DNA from: Chitinophaga cymbidii
GTDB taxonomy: Bacteria; Bacteroidota; Bacteroidia; Chitinophagales; Chitinophagaceae
Assembly (NCBI RefSeq): GCF_007992715.1
Contig: NZ_BKAU01000004.1
Coordinates: 248,001-312,000 of the forward strand
Length of the DNA stretch: 64,000 nt
Direction of reading: 5' to 3'
Position numbers and translations under genes: made by a program. Under the pieces are notes generated by a model. It saw nothing but the letters and a program-made list of their open reading frames with translations. It did no database searches and was not told where the DNA came from. This document shows, in pieces, positions 7,243-15,848 of the stretch (its first letter is position 1; each line of letters starts with the position of its first letter).

Positions 7243-10080
7243 ATGAGAAGAAATTTCCTGGTGCTGGCGCTTGCGGTTTCAAGCGTCTTTTCCTTTTGGA
7301 ATAGTCCCGTCTCTGCCCAGAAAAAGGCTACGGCAAGATTTGCCGGTGAGCTGATCCCGGCGGACGCCGGGGTGAAAATAGGCAAGCTCCCCAACGGCCT
7401 GACCTATTACATCCGCAAGAACGCCGAGCCAAAGAACCGCGCCGTGCTGTACATGGCCCTCAAAGCCGGCTCCCTCATGGAAACCGATGCACAGCAAGGA
7501 CTGGCGCACTTCACCGAGCACATGTCATTCAACGGCACCAGGGATTTCCCCAAGAACGAGCTGATCAACTACCTGCAGAAAGCCGGCGTGAAGTTCGGGG
7601 CTGACCTGAACGCCTATACGTCTTTCGATCAGACCGTTTACCAGCTGCCGATCCCTACAGACAGCGCCGCGCTGTTCCGCAACGGGTTCAAGATACTCGC
7701 CAACTGGGCGGGACTGGTAACCATGGAAGCCTCCGAGATCGACGCGGAAAGAGGCGTGATCGTGGAGGAAGACCGCCAGCGGGGCAAGAACGCGCAGTCC
7801 CGCATGCAGAAAGAGCTGCTGCCGGTTCTCCTGAAAGGCTCCCGCTATGCGGAACGCATCCCCATCGGCAAGATCGACATCATCCAGAACTTCAAACATG
7901 AAGAGCTGAGGAACTTTTATAAGGACTGGTACCGCCCCAACCTGCAGGCCGTGATCGCCGTCGGCGATTTTGATCCCGCACAGGTGGAAGCGCTGATCAA
8001 GGAGCACTTCGGCCCGCTGAAGAACCCCGCCAATCCAAAGCCGCACCCGACCTACGGCCTGCCCGACAACGACGAGCCGCTCATCAAGATCGTAACGGAC
8101 GTGGAATTTCCCTATCACCAGGCATTCGCCATGATGCGCCACCGCGGCAATATCTCCAGAACAACCGCCGATGTGCGGGAAAGCGTTGTGGAAGGAATGA
8201 TCAACAACATGATGGCCAGCCGCATCAACGAGCTGATGCAGAAAGGCACCGCGCCCTTCATTTACGGCAAGTTCGGCTACGGCCCCTACCAGGGCGGCCT
8301 GATACCCGGACTGGATGCCACCGAAGTGGCCGCGGTATCCAAAACGCCGGAAGGACTGGCAGACGCGCTGAAAGGTATGATGGTGGAAGCGGAAAGAATG
8401 GCGCAGTTCGGCTTCACGGCCTCCGAGCTGGAAGTAGTGAAAAAGAACATGGACGCCGGCAACGAAAAAGGCTTCCGCGAAAAAGATAAAACACCCTCCA
8501 ATGCATACGTGCAGCAATACCTCCGGCATTTCCTGCAGGGCACCGCTATTCCGTCGGCCACCTACCGGTATGAGCTGATGAAAAAGCTGATCGGCGAGAT
8601 CACCCTCGAAGAAGTGAATAAAGCCGCAAAAAGAATGGTGAAGGAAGAAAACCTGACCATCATTGTGCAGGCCCCGGAAAAAAGCAAAGACAAGCTGCCC
8701 ACAGAAGCGCAGTTGCTCAATGCGATCCGCAGCGCCGGCAAAGGCGTGACGGCGTATGTGGACAATGCCGTTGACAAACCCCTGCTGGAAAAGAAACCGG
8801 TAGCCGGGAAAATAGTGGACGAACAGAAGATCGATGCGATCGGCGTTACAAAGCTCACGCTGTCCAACGGCGTGAAAGTAATGCTCAAACCCACCGACTT
8901 CCGCAACGACCAGATCATCTTCTCCTCCTTCGCTACCGGCGGTACTTCCCAGGCAGACGATAAGGACTACCTCGCCATCAGCTATGCCAGCAATATTGCC
9001 GGCGACGGCATCGGCGAATTTGACAACACGCAGCTCCGCAAGCTGCTGGCCGGTTCCACCGCCAGCGCATCCGTTTACATCAGCGAGCTGCACCAGGGCT
9101 TCAGCGGCGGCGCTTCCCCGAAAGACCTGGAAACCGCGCTGCAGCTGGTGTACGCACATGCCACCAATCCCCGTAAAGATCCCGTGGTGTTTAAAAAGAA
9201 CATCGATGACTATAAGGTAGTGCTGGCCAACTCCGGCGTTTCCCCCGAGGTGGCGTACCGCGATACCGTGAACGCAGTGTGGACTTCCTACAGCGAGCGC
9301 GAAAGAAAAGCTACGCCCGCGGAGCTGGACAATGTATCCCTCGATAAATCCTTCGACTTCTATAAAGCCCGCTTCGCGGATGCGAGCGGCCAGACCTTTG
9401 TGTTTGTCGGCAATTTTGAAGTGGAGAAGATCAAGCCCCTGCTGGAAACATACCTCGGCGGCCTGCCGGCTGACAAGCGCAACGAGCAGTACATCGACCG
9501 CGGCGTGAAACCGCTGCCCGGCAAAGTAGAACGGACCGTGCGCAAGGGCATTGAAGACAAAGCGCAGGTGCAGTTATTCTTCCATGGCAGCTACAGCTAC
9601 GCGCCGGAGAACAACATGCAGCTGAGCGCATTGAGCGAGATACTGGAATTCAAGGTGCTGGAACGCCTGCGCGAAAAAGAAAGCGGCGTGTACAGCCCGA
9701 GAGTGGGCGTATCCTACGAGAAGCTGCCCGCGCCCTATTACGCCCTTTCCATCTCCTTCAGCTGCGCCACCGCGAATGTGGACAAGCTCATCGCCGCCGC
9801 GCTGGACGAAGTGGAACTGATCAAAAAGAACGGCGCCACCGCGGTGGACGTTGAGAAATTCAAAGCCGAAAGCAGGCGCTCCATTGAAGTGAGCCTGCGC
9901 GAGAATAATTTCTGGCTGAACTACCTCGTTGGCAAGTTCAGGGATAACGAAGATCCCACCAGCATCCTGAAGCAAAACGAACGCCTGGGCAAGGTAACGC
10001 CGGAATCTGTGAAAGCAGCGGCACAGCTTTACCTCAGTGGTAAGAACTTCTTCCGGGCCGTGCTGGTGCCGGAGAAATAA
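7243..10080 (+). CDS. M16 family zinc metallopeptidase, secreted
   Basis: This is a two-halved insulinase/pitrilysin-type peptidase of 945 residues. The chosen start, MRRNFLVLALAV, gives a signal peptide ending VSA-QKK. The inverted zinc motif HxxEH is present as HFTEH (about 89-93), and the downstream Glu lies in ERGVIVEEDRQR (about 170). The second half (about 550-940) has the same fold but no HxxEH, as is normal for single-chain M16 proteins, where one half is catalytically inert and helps enclose peptides. It probably degrades peptides in the periplasm. It stands alone, with a strong terminator directly downstream. Confidence 0.92.
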   Translation: MRRNFLVLALAVSSVFSFWNSPVSAQKKATARFAGELIPADAGVKIGKLPNGLTYYIRKNAEPKNRAVLYMALKAGSLMETDAQQGLAHFTEHMSFNGTRDFPKNELINYLQKAGVKFGADLNAYTSFDQTVYQLPIPTDSAALFRNGFKILANWAGLVTMEASEIDAERGVIVEEDRQRGKNAQSRMQKELLPVLLKGSRYAERIPIGKIDIIQNFKHEELRNFYKDWYRPNLQAVIAVGDFDPAQVEALIKEHFGPLKNPANPKPHPTYGLPDNDEPLIKIVTDVEFPYHQAFAMMRHRGNISRTTADVRESVVEGMINNMMASRINELMQKGTAPFIYGKFGYGPYQGGLIPGLDATEVAAVSKTPEGLADALKGMMVEAERMAQFGFTASELEVVKKNMDAGNEKGFREKDKTPSNAYVQQYLRHFLQGTAIPSATYRYELMKKLIGEITLEEVNKAAKRMVKEENLTIIVQAPEKSKDKLPTEAQLLNAIRSAGKGVTAYVDNAVDKPLLEKKPVAGKIVDEQKIDAIGVTKLTLSNGVKVMLKPTDFRNDQIIFSSFATGGTSQADDKDYLAISYASNIAGDGIGEFDNTQLRKLLAGSTASASVYISELHQGFSGGASPKDLETALQLVYAHATNPRKDPVVFKKNIDDYKVVLANSGVSPEVAYRDTVNAVWTSYSERERKATPAELDNVSLDKSFDFYKARFADASGQTFVFVGNFEVEKIKPLLETYLGGLPADKRNEQYIDRGVKPLPGKVERTVRKGIEDKAQVQLFFHGSYSYAPENNMQLSALSEILEFKVLERLREKESGVYSPRVGVSYEKLPAPYYALSISFSCATANVDKLIAAALDEVELIKKNGATAVDVEKFKAESRRSIEVSLRENNFWLNYLVGKFRDNEDPTSILKQNERLGKVTPESVKAAAQLYLSGKNFFRAVLVPEK

Positions 10081-10101
10081 ATAAAACTGATTTTTAAAAA
10101 A

Positions 10102-10138
10102 GGGAGTGTACCGGAACTTTTGGTACACTCCCTTTTTT
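10102..10138. terminator. Strong intrinsic terminator after the M16 peptidase gene
   Basis: An 11-bp perfect stem GGGAGTGTACC / GGTACACTCCC (10102-10112 with 10122-10132) has a 9-nt loop and a T6 tail. A-rich bases on the left make it plausible in both directions. It also shows that the downstream coding start must lie after 10138. Confidence 0.93.
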
Positions 10139-10212
10139 ATGCAGGCAACCATATATACAACCCTGTTTACCGCCGCTTTTATGGAATTATCCCCGCCCCG
10201 CATCTCTACAGC

Positions 10213-10980
10213 ATGCCATACCTTCCGCTGTTCCTCATCACCTGCATGCTCCGCCCGGACGTATCCGCCATACAGCCCCCGGCAGGATATACCCGCATCC
10301 ACCAGCCCGCAACCGCCTTCGGCAGCTGGCTCCGCAAAGTGCCGCTGAAAGCGGACAACACCGTGTATCTCTACAACGGTCAGCAAAAAGCCAATCAGTC
10401 CGCGCAGTTCGCCGTGCTGGACGTAACAGTAGGAGATAAAGACCTGCAGCAATGCGCGGACGCCGTTATGCGCCTCTATGCGGAATACCTCTACAGCCAG
10501 AAAAGATACGCCGGTATCGCCTTTCATGCCACGGACGGCACGCTGATGGACTATCAAAGCTGGACGGAAGGAAACCGCTTCGTGATCCGGCAGGGGAAGC
10601 TGAAGAAGCAGCGTATGGCCGCGGCCTGCGACAGCCGCGCCTGTTTTGAATCCTATCTGCAAACCGTATTTGCTTACGCCGGCACCCTTTCCCTCAGCAA
10701 AGAGCTGCAGCCGCTGCCGTCTGTAATGGATATCAGGCCGGGAGACGTGTTCATCAAAGGCGGCTCGCCGGGGCATGCGGTGATAGTGATGGATGTTGCG
10801 GTGAACGGGGCGGGAGAGAAGATGTTCCTGCTGGCGCAAAGCTATATGCCGGCGCAGGACATTCATATTTTAAGGAACCCATCCGGCGCACATTCCCCCT
10901 GGTACAGCACGCGCCAGGCGGATGTGCTGGTAACGCCGGAATGGACGTTCGAAAGCGGGTCGCTGAAACGCTTCAGATAA
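10213..10980 (+). CDS. DUF4846 domain protein, probably secreted
   Basis: The 255-residue protein starts MPYLPLFLITCM with a short hydrophobic export signal. The body matches my recollection of the DUF4846 family: FGSWLRKVPLK near the N-terminus, YLYNG, LDVTVGDKDLQQCADAVMR, and a C-terminal PGDVFIKGGSPGHAVIVMD segment. The last is reminiscent of NlpC/CHAP-like or amidase-like sheets, with a Gly-His-Ala that could be functional. Biochemical function is unknown. An in-frame start at 10120 was rejected because it lies inside a terminator loop. No operon partner is evident. Confidence 0.78.
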   Translation: MPYLPLFLITCMLRPDVSAIQPPAGYTRIHQPATAFGSWLRKVPLKADNTVYLYNGQQKANQSAQFAVLDVTVGDKDLQQCADAVMRLYAEYLYSQKRYAGIAFHATDGTLMDYQSWTEGNRFVIRQGKLKKQRMAAACDSRACFESYLQTVFAYAGTLSLSKELQPLPSVMDIRPGDVFIKGGSPGHAVIVMDVAVNGAGEKMFLLAQSYMPAQDIHILRNPSGAHSPWYSTRQADVLVTPEWTFESGSLKRFR

Positions 10981-10992
10981 AACGCTTCCAAT

Positions 10993-11024
10993 AAAAAAGG
11001 GCCGGTCAGTAATCTGTCCAGCCC
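10993..11024 (-). terminator. Intrinsic terminator of the cold-shock gene
   Basis: Read on the minus strand, GGGCTGGACAG pairs imperfectly with CTGACCGGCCC (11024-10999), followed by TTTTTT (10998-10993). Two mismatches interrupt an otherwise GC-rich stem. It lies 25 bases past the csp stop. Confidence 0.75.
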
Positions 11025-11049
11025 TGTAAAACGATATTATTAAGCAAGC

Positions 11050-11253
11050 TTAATCGATACGTCTAACATTAACAGCATTCATGCCTTTCCTACCTTCCTG
11101 CAGTTCAAACTCTACGCGGTCATCTTGCTGGATCTCATGAATGAGACCGTTTACGTGTACAAAAGTTTCTTTGGCTGACTCATCATGTTTGATGAAACCA
11201 AAGCCTTTTGTTTCATTGAAGAACTTTACAGTTCCGGTGAATTTTTGTTCCAT
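11050..11253 (-). CDS. Cold-shock domain protein (CspA family)
   Basis: This 67-residue single cold-shock domain binds single-stranded RNA or DNA and acts as an RNA chaperone. RNP1 is seen as KGFGFI (16-21) and RNP2 as FVHV (31-34), and the N-terminal GTVKFFN strand is canonical. The length is typical. A possible -7 box on the minus strand (TACCTTCG, 11292-11285) would give a short AT-rich 5' leader with an A-rich stretch before the ATG. The gene is monocistronic between its own terminator and a divergent S1 protein gene. Confidence 0.95.
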   Translation of the reverse strand: MEQKFTGTVKFFNETKGFGFIKHDESAKETFVHVNGLIHEIQQDDRVEFELQEGRKGMNAVNVRRID

Positions 11254-11401
11254 TGTGTAAATAATTAAAAAAAATGTGTGGAAGCGAAGGTATGATTAAT
11301 AATCAATAGCACCTAATTAACCAGATGTTAATAGAACGATCGAATGGTGTTTTTGTTTTATATGGTGGATGGTAAAGCATTTCAAACGAGTTATTTTATT
11401 G

Positions 11402-11409
11402 TACCTTTG
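11402..11409 (+). promoter_or_regulatory. Candidate -7 element for the CvfB-like gene
   Basis: TACCTTTG fits the Bacteroidota -7 consensus TAnnTTTG exactly and lies 20 bases before the ATG at 11430. No clear TTG -33 element is found at the usual distance. Confidence 0.5.
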
Positions 11410-11429
11410 GCGGATCAGACCGTAAAATC

Positions 11430-12260
11430 ATGGTAAAAACAGGAGAATACAACATTTTGAAGATTAAAAAGGAAACGGATTTTGGCGTTTTCATGGATGG
11501 AGGCGACCAGGAGATACTGCTTCCGAAAAGGTATGTGCCGAAAGGCGCGAAGCCCGGAGATGAGCTGGAAGTGTTCCTGTATCATGATTCCGAGAACCGC
11601 CTTATTGCCACTACCGACCGTCCGTATGGCGTGGTGGGCGATGTGGTGACCCTCAAAGCAGTGGACGCCACGGAACAGGGCGCGTTCCTGGACTGGGGAT
11701 TGATGAAAGACCTTTTTGTTCCGCTTTCGCAGCAAATGATGCGGATGCGTAAAGGGCAGGAATATCTCGTCAGGATCTATCTCGATGAGCTGACCGGCCG
11801 CGTTGCCGCCACCGAAAAGATCGATCCGTACCTCAGTAACGAGGAGCTGACCGTAAAGGAAATGGATGAAGTGGACCTGATCATCTACCGCCGTACAGAC
11901 ATCGGCTTCGTTACCATCATCAACAACAAGCACACCGGCATCCTCCACAAAGCAGACCAGGTGAAGCCATACGATATCGGCGACCGCCTGAAAGGCTTTG
12001 TAAAAGCCATCCGCGAAGGCAACAAGATAGATGTGGTGCCCGGAAAAGCAGGCTATAAAAAAGTAGAAGACGAAGCCGGCAAGATCCTGCGGCTGCTGCA
12101 GGAACACGACGGGTATCTTCCTTATCACGATAAATCAGACCCCGAAGAGATCGCCGCATTCTTTGGCATGAGCAAGAAAACCTTCAAGATGACCACAGGC
12201 AGCCTCTACAAACAGCAGAAAATCGAATTTACGAAAACCGGCATCCGCCTGCTGGACTGA
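11430..12260 (+). CDS. CvfB/YitL-like S1 RNA-binding protein
   Basis: The 276-residue protein is built of S1-like OB folds followed by a winged helix, the CvfB architecture. The first S1-like repeat has DFGVFMDGGDQEILLPKR (about 17-35), the second GAFLDWGLMKDLFVP (about 82-98), and the third DIGFVTIINNKHTGILHKAD. The C-terminal segment, KSDPEEIAAFFGMSKKTFKMTTGSLYKQ, is the winged-helix end. Family members bind RNA and in some Firmicutes affect virulence and growth; the role here is unknown. It is divergent from the cold-shock gene, so both are RNA-binding proteins controlled from one 176-bp intergenic region. Confidence 0.88.
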   Translation: MVKTGEYNILKIKKETDFGVFMDGGDQEILLPKRYVPKGAKPGDELEVFLYHDSENRLIATTDRPYGVVGDVVTLKAVDATEQGAFLDWGLMKDLFVPLSQQMMRMRKGQEYLVRIYLDELTGRVAATEKIDPYLSNEELTVKEMDEVDLIIYRRTDIGFVTIINNKHTGILHKADQVKPYDIGDRLKGFVKAIREGNKIDVVPGKAGYKKVEDEAGKILRLLQEHDGYLPYHDKSDPEEIAAFFGMSKKTFKMTTGSLYKQQKIEFTKTGIRLLD

Positions 12261-12285
12261 ACGCCGGCAGTTACACAATAATTGC

Positions 12286-12293
12286 TAGTTTTG
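12286..12293 (+). promoter_or_regulatory. Candidate -7 element just before the SRPBCC gene
   Basis: TAGTTTTG matches TAnnTTTG, with its last base only 7 nt before the ATG at 12301. A start site at the usual distance would fall on or next to the start codon, giving a leaderless or nearly leaderless mRNA. No clear -33 TTG is seen. Confidence 0.4.
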
Positions 12294-12300
12294 CATCCAT

Positions 12301-12681
12301 ATGAAGGACTACAAAAAGCATTTTGTGATCACCGCGCCGCCGGAAGACGTGTACCGCGCGCTCACGCTGCCCGCCACCATTCAGCTGTGGACAGGGGAGA
12401 AGGCCGTGATGAGCACAGAGCCGGGCTCGGAATTTTCCCTGTGGGACGGGAGCATCGAAGGCATGAACCTCGAATTTGAAGCCGACCGCAAGATCGTGCA
12501 GCAATGGTATTTCGGTGAGCAGGAAGAGCCCTCTATCGTTACCATCATTCTGCACCCGCATAAAAAAGGCACCTCCGCGGAACTCAGGCATACCAATATC
12601 CCCGACGAAGATTATGATAACATCACCGGAGGCTGGAACGAAGCCTACTTCGGCGCGCTGATCGATTTTTATACCGAATGA
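12301..12681 (+). CDS. SRPBCC/AHSA1-like domain protein
   Basis: This is a 126-residue START-like helix-grip fold of the Aha1-C/AHSA1 group. The N-terminal strand and helix (HFVITAPPEDVYRALT), the LWTGEKAVM turn, the WDGSIEGMNLEFE strand and the C-terminal long helix after GGWNEAYFGALIDFY are all recognisable. Such domains bind hydrophobic ligands or partner proteins; the ligand is unknown. Its stop overlaps the next start as ATGA (12678-12681), so the pair is translationally coupled. Confidence 0.82.
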   Translation: MKDYKKHFVITAPPEDVYRALTLPATIQLWTGEKAVMSTEPGSEFSLWDGSIEGMNLEFEADRKIVQQWYFGEQEEPSIVTIILHPHKKGTSAELRHTNIPDEDYDNITGGWNEAYFGALIDFYTE

Positions 12682-13157
12682 GGACCGCTACCATCAATGA
12701 ACTGAAGAAGGAACTGAGTACGGTTCCGCATGCGCAGCTGGCGGAGCTGTGCCTCCGGCTGGCAAAGGCCAAAAAGGAAAACAAGGAACTGCTTACCTAC
12801 CTGTTGTTCGACGCGCATGATCTGGACGGCTACATCCGCTCCGTCCGCGAATACATCGACCTGGAATTTGCATCCCTCTCCACCACCCATCTCTACTTCG
12901 CAAAGAAAACGCTGCGAAAGATACTCCGCATCACCAACAAGCACATCCGCTTCACCGGATCAAAGCAGGCTGAAACAGAACTGCTGCTGTTCTTCTGCGA
13001 GAAAATGAAGAAGTCCGGCATACGGATGGACAACAGCGTGCAGCTTACCAACCTTTATTTTCAGCAGTTGCGGAAGATCGAAAAGGCCATTGAAGCGCAG
13101 CACGAAGATCTGCAATACGACTACCGGAAGAAGCTGGACGCGCTGTCGTATCCCTGA
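12678..13157 (+). CDS. Conserved helical protein of unknown function
   Basis: This 159-residue protein is rich in Lys, Glu and Leu and predicted almost entirely helical, with no signal peptide or membrane segment. It starts inside the stop of the SRPBCC gene (ATGA), which suggests stoichiometric production and possibly a complex. I do not recognise a characterised domain. The family appears to be the kind of small helical protein found in Bacteroidota with no assigned role. Confidence 0.75.
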   Translation: MRTATINELKKELSTVPHAQLAELCLRLAKAKKENKELLTYLLFDAHDLDGYIRSVREYIDLEFASLSTTHLYFAKKTLRKILRITNKHIRFTGSKQAETELLLFFCEKMKKSGIRMDNSVQLTNLYFQQLRKIEKAIEAQHEDLQYDYRKKLDALSYP

Positions 13158-13226
13158 TAAAAATGATGAACGCTGTTGGTCAATCCATCAGCTGCCGGGT
13201 AAAAAGATTTGCTAATTTTATCCGGC

Positions 13227-14150
13227 ATGACCACCACATTACCCTCTCCGGAAATCATTTATACAGACGATCGGGGCGCGCGGGCCCAAATCCGTTCCAT
13301 TGAATACCAATGGGAAGATGTGCATATGTTCGCCACGGAATCCCGGCATGAGCAGCCGGTGCGTTATACGGACAAACAGGAAACGCCTTCGCTCTGCATG
13401 TATTTTTCGCTGGAAGGCACCGGGTATGCCGTTACCTCCAACCGCCGGGAAGACCTGCAGGTGGCCGCCAACCAGCATGTATTGTGCTACTCGCCTTACT
13501 TTGAAGGGCACTATGTGCTGGAACCCTCCGTCAGCCGTAACTTCGGCATCGATATCGGTCCAGCTTTCTTCGAACGCCTGCTTACCAGCGACCTGGACTG
13601 CCTGCTGCGCATGGGCGACAAGATCGCGCGGGGGCAGGTGGCGGACATCTCTCCCTGGCCCATGCACATCACGCCGCGGCAGCAATGGGTGATGAAGGAA
13701 ATGATCCATTGCAGCTATGAAGGCCAGATGAAACAGTTGTATTACGAAGCAAAGATCATCGAACTGTTTCTCATGCAGGCGCAGCAGGCGGAAAACCTCA
13801 TGGGCCGGAAGCCGCTGCAGATCAAGGCTGCGGACATCGAGAAGCTGCATGCCGCGCGCCAGTTCGTGCACCTGAACATGTTCGAGCCCATCAGCCTGCA
13901 GCAGGTAGCGCGGGCGGCGGGGTTAAATGATTTCAAGCTGAAGAAAGGATTCCGTGAGCTGTTCGGCACCACCGTGTTCGGTTATCTCAATGAGCTGAAG
14001 ATGAATCACGCGAAGCGGTTGCTGCAGGATGGCGGCGTGTCCGTTGGAGATATTGCGATAGACCTGGGGTACAGCGAGCCGCAGAATTTTACGAAGGCTT
14101 TCAAACGCTATTACGGCTACACGCCGGGCGAAGTGAAGGGCCGCCATTGA
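13227..14150 (+). CDS. AraC family transcriptional regulator
   Basis: The 307-residue cytoplasmic regulator has an N-terminal cupin-like region (about 1-190), resembling the AraC N-terminal type with TPSLCMYFSLEG. The two C-terminal helix-turn-helix units (about 205-305) include ISLQQVARAAGLNDFKLKKGF and the conserved GYSEPQNFTKAFKRYYGYTPGE end. ATG at 13227 was chosen over an upstream TTG (13209) because a TAATTTTA box resembling a -7 element lies just before it. The target is not evident; the S10 peptidase gene downstream is a candidate. Confidence 0.9.
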   Translation: MTTTLPSPEIIYTDDRGARAQIRSIEYQWEDVHMFATESRHEQPVRYTDKQETPSLCMYFSLEGTGYAVTSNRREDLQVAANQHVLCYSPYFEGHYVLEPSVSRNFGIDIGPAFFERLLTSDLDCLLRMGDKIARGQVADISPWPMHITPRQQWVMKEMIHCSYEGQMKQLYYEAKIIELFLMQAQQAENLMGRKPLQIKAADIEKLHAARQFVHLNMFEPISLQQVARAAGLNDFKLKKGFRELFGTTVFGYLNELKMNHAKRLLQDGGVSVGDIAIDLGYSEPQNFTKAFKRYYGYTPGEVKGRH

Positions 14151-14308
14151 TCAAAATCTTCCTCCCGATACCGGAATATTCCCTAAGTTTAAAATATGAA
14201 ACCGAGCATGATCATGTCAATGCGAGGTTTATCTCGATCATGTTTAGATCTTATTAGCCTCGATGCATCTTCGATGTCATCTGGCCCGTAAAAAATCAAT
14301 ATTAACAG

Positions 14309-15808
14309 ATGAAAAGCATCCTTACCATTGCCCTGTTACTCGGCAGCACCAGCCTCTTTGCGCAGAAAACCCCCGCGGCCGCGGAAACGCATCAACGCGC
14401 TATAAAGATCGATTCTTTCGTAGCCACCAGCCATGAAGCCACCATCCGCGGGCAGAAAGTGCCGTACAAGACCATCGCCGGGACCCTGCCCGTATGGGAC
14501 GATGACGGCAAAGCGATCGCAGGCGTGTTCTATACCTATTTCGAAAGGCAGAACGTGGCGGACCGCAATGCGCGGCCATTGGTGTTCTCGTTTAACGGCG
14601 GCCCCGGCACCGCGTCCGTCTGGATGCAGATCGGCTACACCGGCCCCCGCGTGCTCAACATTGATGACGAAGGCTACCCCGTGCAGCCATACGGCCTGAA
14701 AGACAACCCGCATTCCATCCTGGACGTGGCGGACATTGTGTATGTAGACCCGGTGAACACCGGCTTCTCCCGCCCGGCGAACAAAGACGTGCCACGCGAC
14801 AAATTCTTCGGTGTGAACCAGGACATCAAATACCTCGCGGAATGGATCAACACCTTCCTTTCCCGTTACAAAAGATGGGCCTCGCCCAAATACCTCATCG
14901 GCGAAAGCTACGGCACCACCCGCGTTTCCGGTCTCGCGCTGGAATTGCAGAACGCGCAGTGGATCTACCTGAACGGTGTGGTGCTGGTATCGCCCACGGA
15001 TCTTGGCATTGAAAGAACAGGTCCCGTCAGCGCCGCCCTGCGCCTGCCGTACTACGCCGCCACGGCATGGTACCACAAAGCCCTCCCCGCCGATCTGCAG
15101 CAAAAAGAACTGACCACGCTGCTGCAGGAAGTGGAAACGTTCACCGTCAGGGATTACATACCCGCACTGGCGGAAGGCGGCTTCATCAGCGACGCGAAAA
15201 AGAAAGAAATGGCCGCGAAAATAAGCCGCTACGCCGGCCTCCCGGAAAAATCCGTACTGCAGCAGAACCTGGACATACCCACCAACTTCTTCTGGAAAGA
15301 ACTGCTGCGCGACCGCGGGTACACCGTTGGCCGGCTGGATTCCCGCTACCTGGGCATCGACCGGAAAGACGGCGGCGACCGCGTGGACTTCAACGCGGAA
15401 CTCACCTCCTGGCTGCATTCCTTTACACCCGCCATCAACATCTACCTGCGTGAAGAACTCAACTACAAGACCGATCTCAAATACTATATGTTCGGCCCCG
15501 TTTTTCCCTGGGACAATGATGGCAACAGAACAGGAGAGAACCTCCGCCAGGCCATGGCGCAAAACCCTTTCCTGCATGTACTCATCCAGAGCGGATATTA
15601 CGACGGCGCCTGCGATTACTTCAACGCCAAATACAGCATGTGGCAGCTGGACCCAAGCGGGAAGCTGAAAGACCGCCTCTCCTGGGAAGGCTACCGCAGC
15701 GGGCACATGATGTACCTCCGCAAAGACGACCTCGCCACCAGCAACGAACACCTCCGCAACTTCATCCTGCAGTCCATTCCCAAAGCCGGACAACCCGCAA
15801 AATATTAA
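14309..15808 (+). CDS. S10 family serine carboxypeptidase, secreted
   Basis: The 499-residue protein has a Sec signal ending LFA-QKT. The alpha/beta-hydrolase features of peptidase family S10 are clear: oxyanion segment FNGGPGTASVW (about 92-102), nucleophile Ser200 in GESYG, and catalytic His in SGHMMY near the C-terminus (about 469). A catalytic Asp is expected in the DGACDYF region (about 433-440). It removes C-terminal residues from peptides, probably in the periplasm. The 158 bases upstream hold no clear promoter. A GC-rich hairpin follows the stop. Confidence 0.9.
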   Translation: MKSILTIALLLGSTSLFAQKTPAAAETHQRAIKIDSFVATSHEATIRGQKVPYKTIAGTLPVWDDDGKAIAGVFYTYFERQNVADRNARPLVFSFNGGPGTASVWMQIGYTGPRVLNIDDEGYPVQPYGLKDNPHSILDVADIVYVDPVNTGFSRPANKDVPRDKFFGVNQDIKYLAEWINTFLSRYKRWASPKYLIGESYGTTRVSGLALELQNAQWIYLNGVVLVSPTDLGIERTGPVSAALRLPYYAATAWYHKALPADLQQKELTTLLQEVETFTVRDYIPALAEGGFISDAKKKEMAAKISRYAGLPEKSVLQQNLDIPTNFFWKELLRDRGYTVGRLDSRYLGIDRKDGGDRVDFNAELTSWLHSFTPAINIYLREELNYKTDLKYYMFGPVFPWDNDGNRTGENLRQAMAQNPFLHVLIQSGYYDGACDYFNAKYSMWQLDPSGKLKDRLSWEGYRSGHMMYLRKDDLATSNEHLRNFILQSIPKAGQPAKY

Positions 15809-15813
15809 CATCG

Positions 15814-15848
15814 CGCCCCTTGCCTGATAAGTTGGCAAGGGGCGTTTA
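15814..15848 (+). terminator. Hairpin terminator after the S10 peptidase gene
   Basis: An 11-bp perfect stem CGCCCCTTGCC / GGCAAGGGGCG (15814-15824 with 15834-15844) has a 9-nt loop but only a short TTTA tail. The stem is very stable and the U-tract weak. Confidence 0.7.

Noticed and set aside
7525..9159. Long minus-strand open frame of 544 codons
   Set aside because: It is a GC-driven shadow of the M16 peptidase gene; its translation is His- and Val-rich with no domain-like pattern.
10120..10212. Upstream extension of the DUF4846 gene
   Set aside because: It begins inside the loop of a strong terminator and adds non-conserved residues before the signal peptide.
14336..15838. Minus-strand open frame of 500 codons
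   Set aside because: It is antisense to the S10 carboxypeptidase gene and has low-complexity composition typical of shadow frames.
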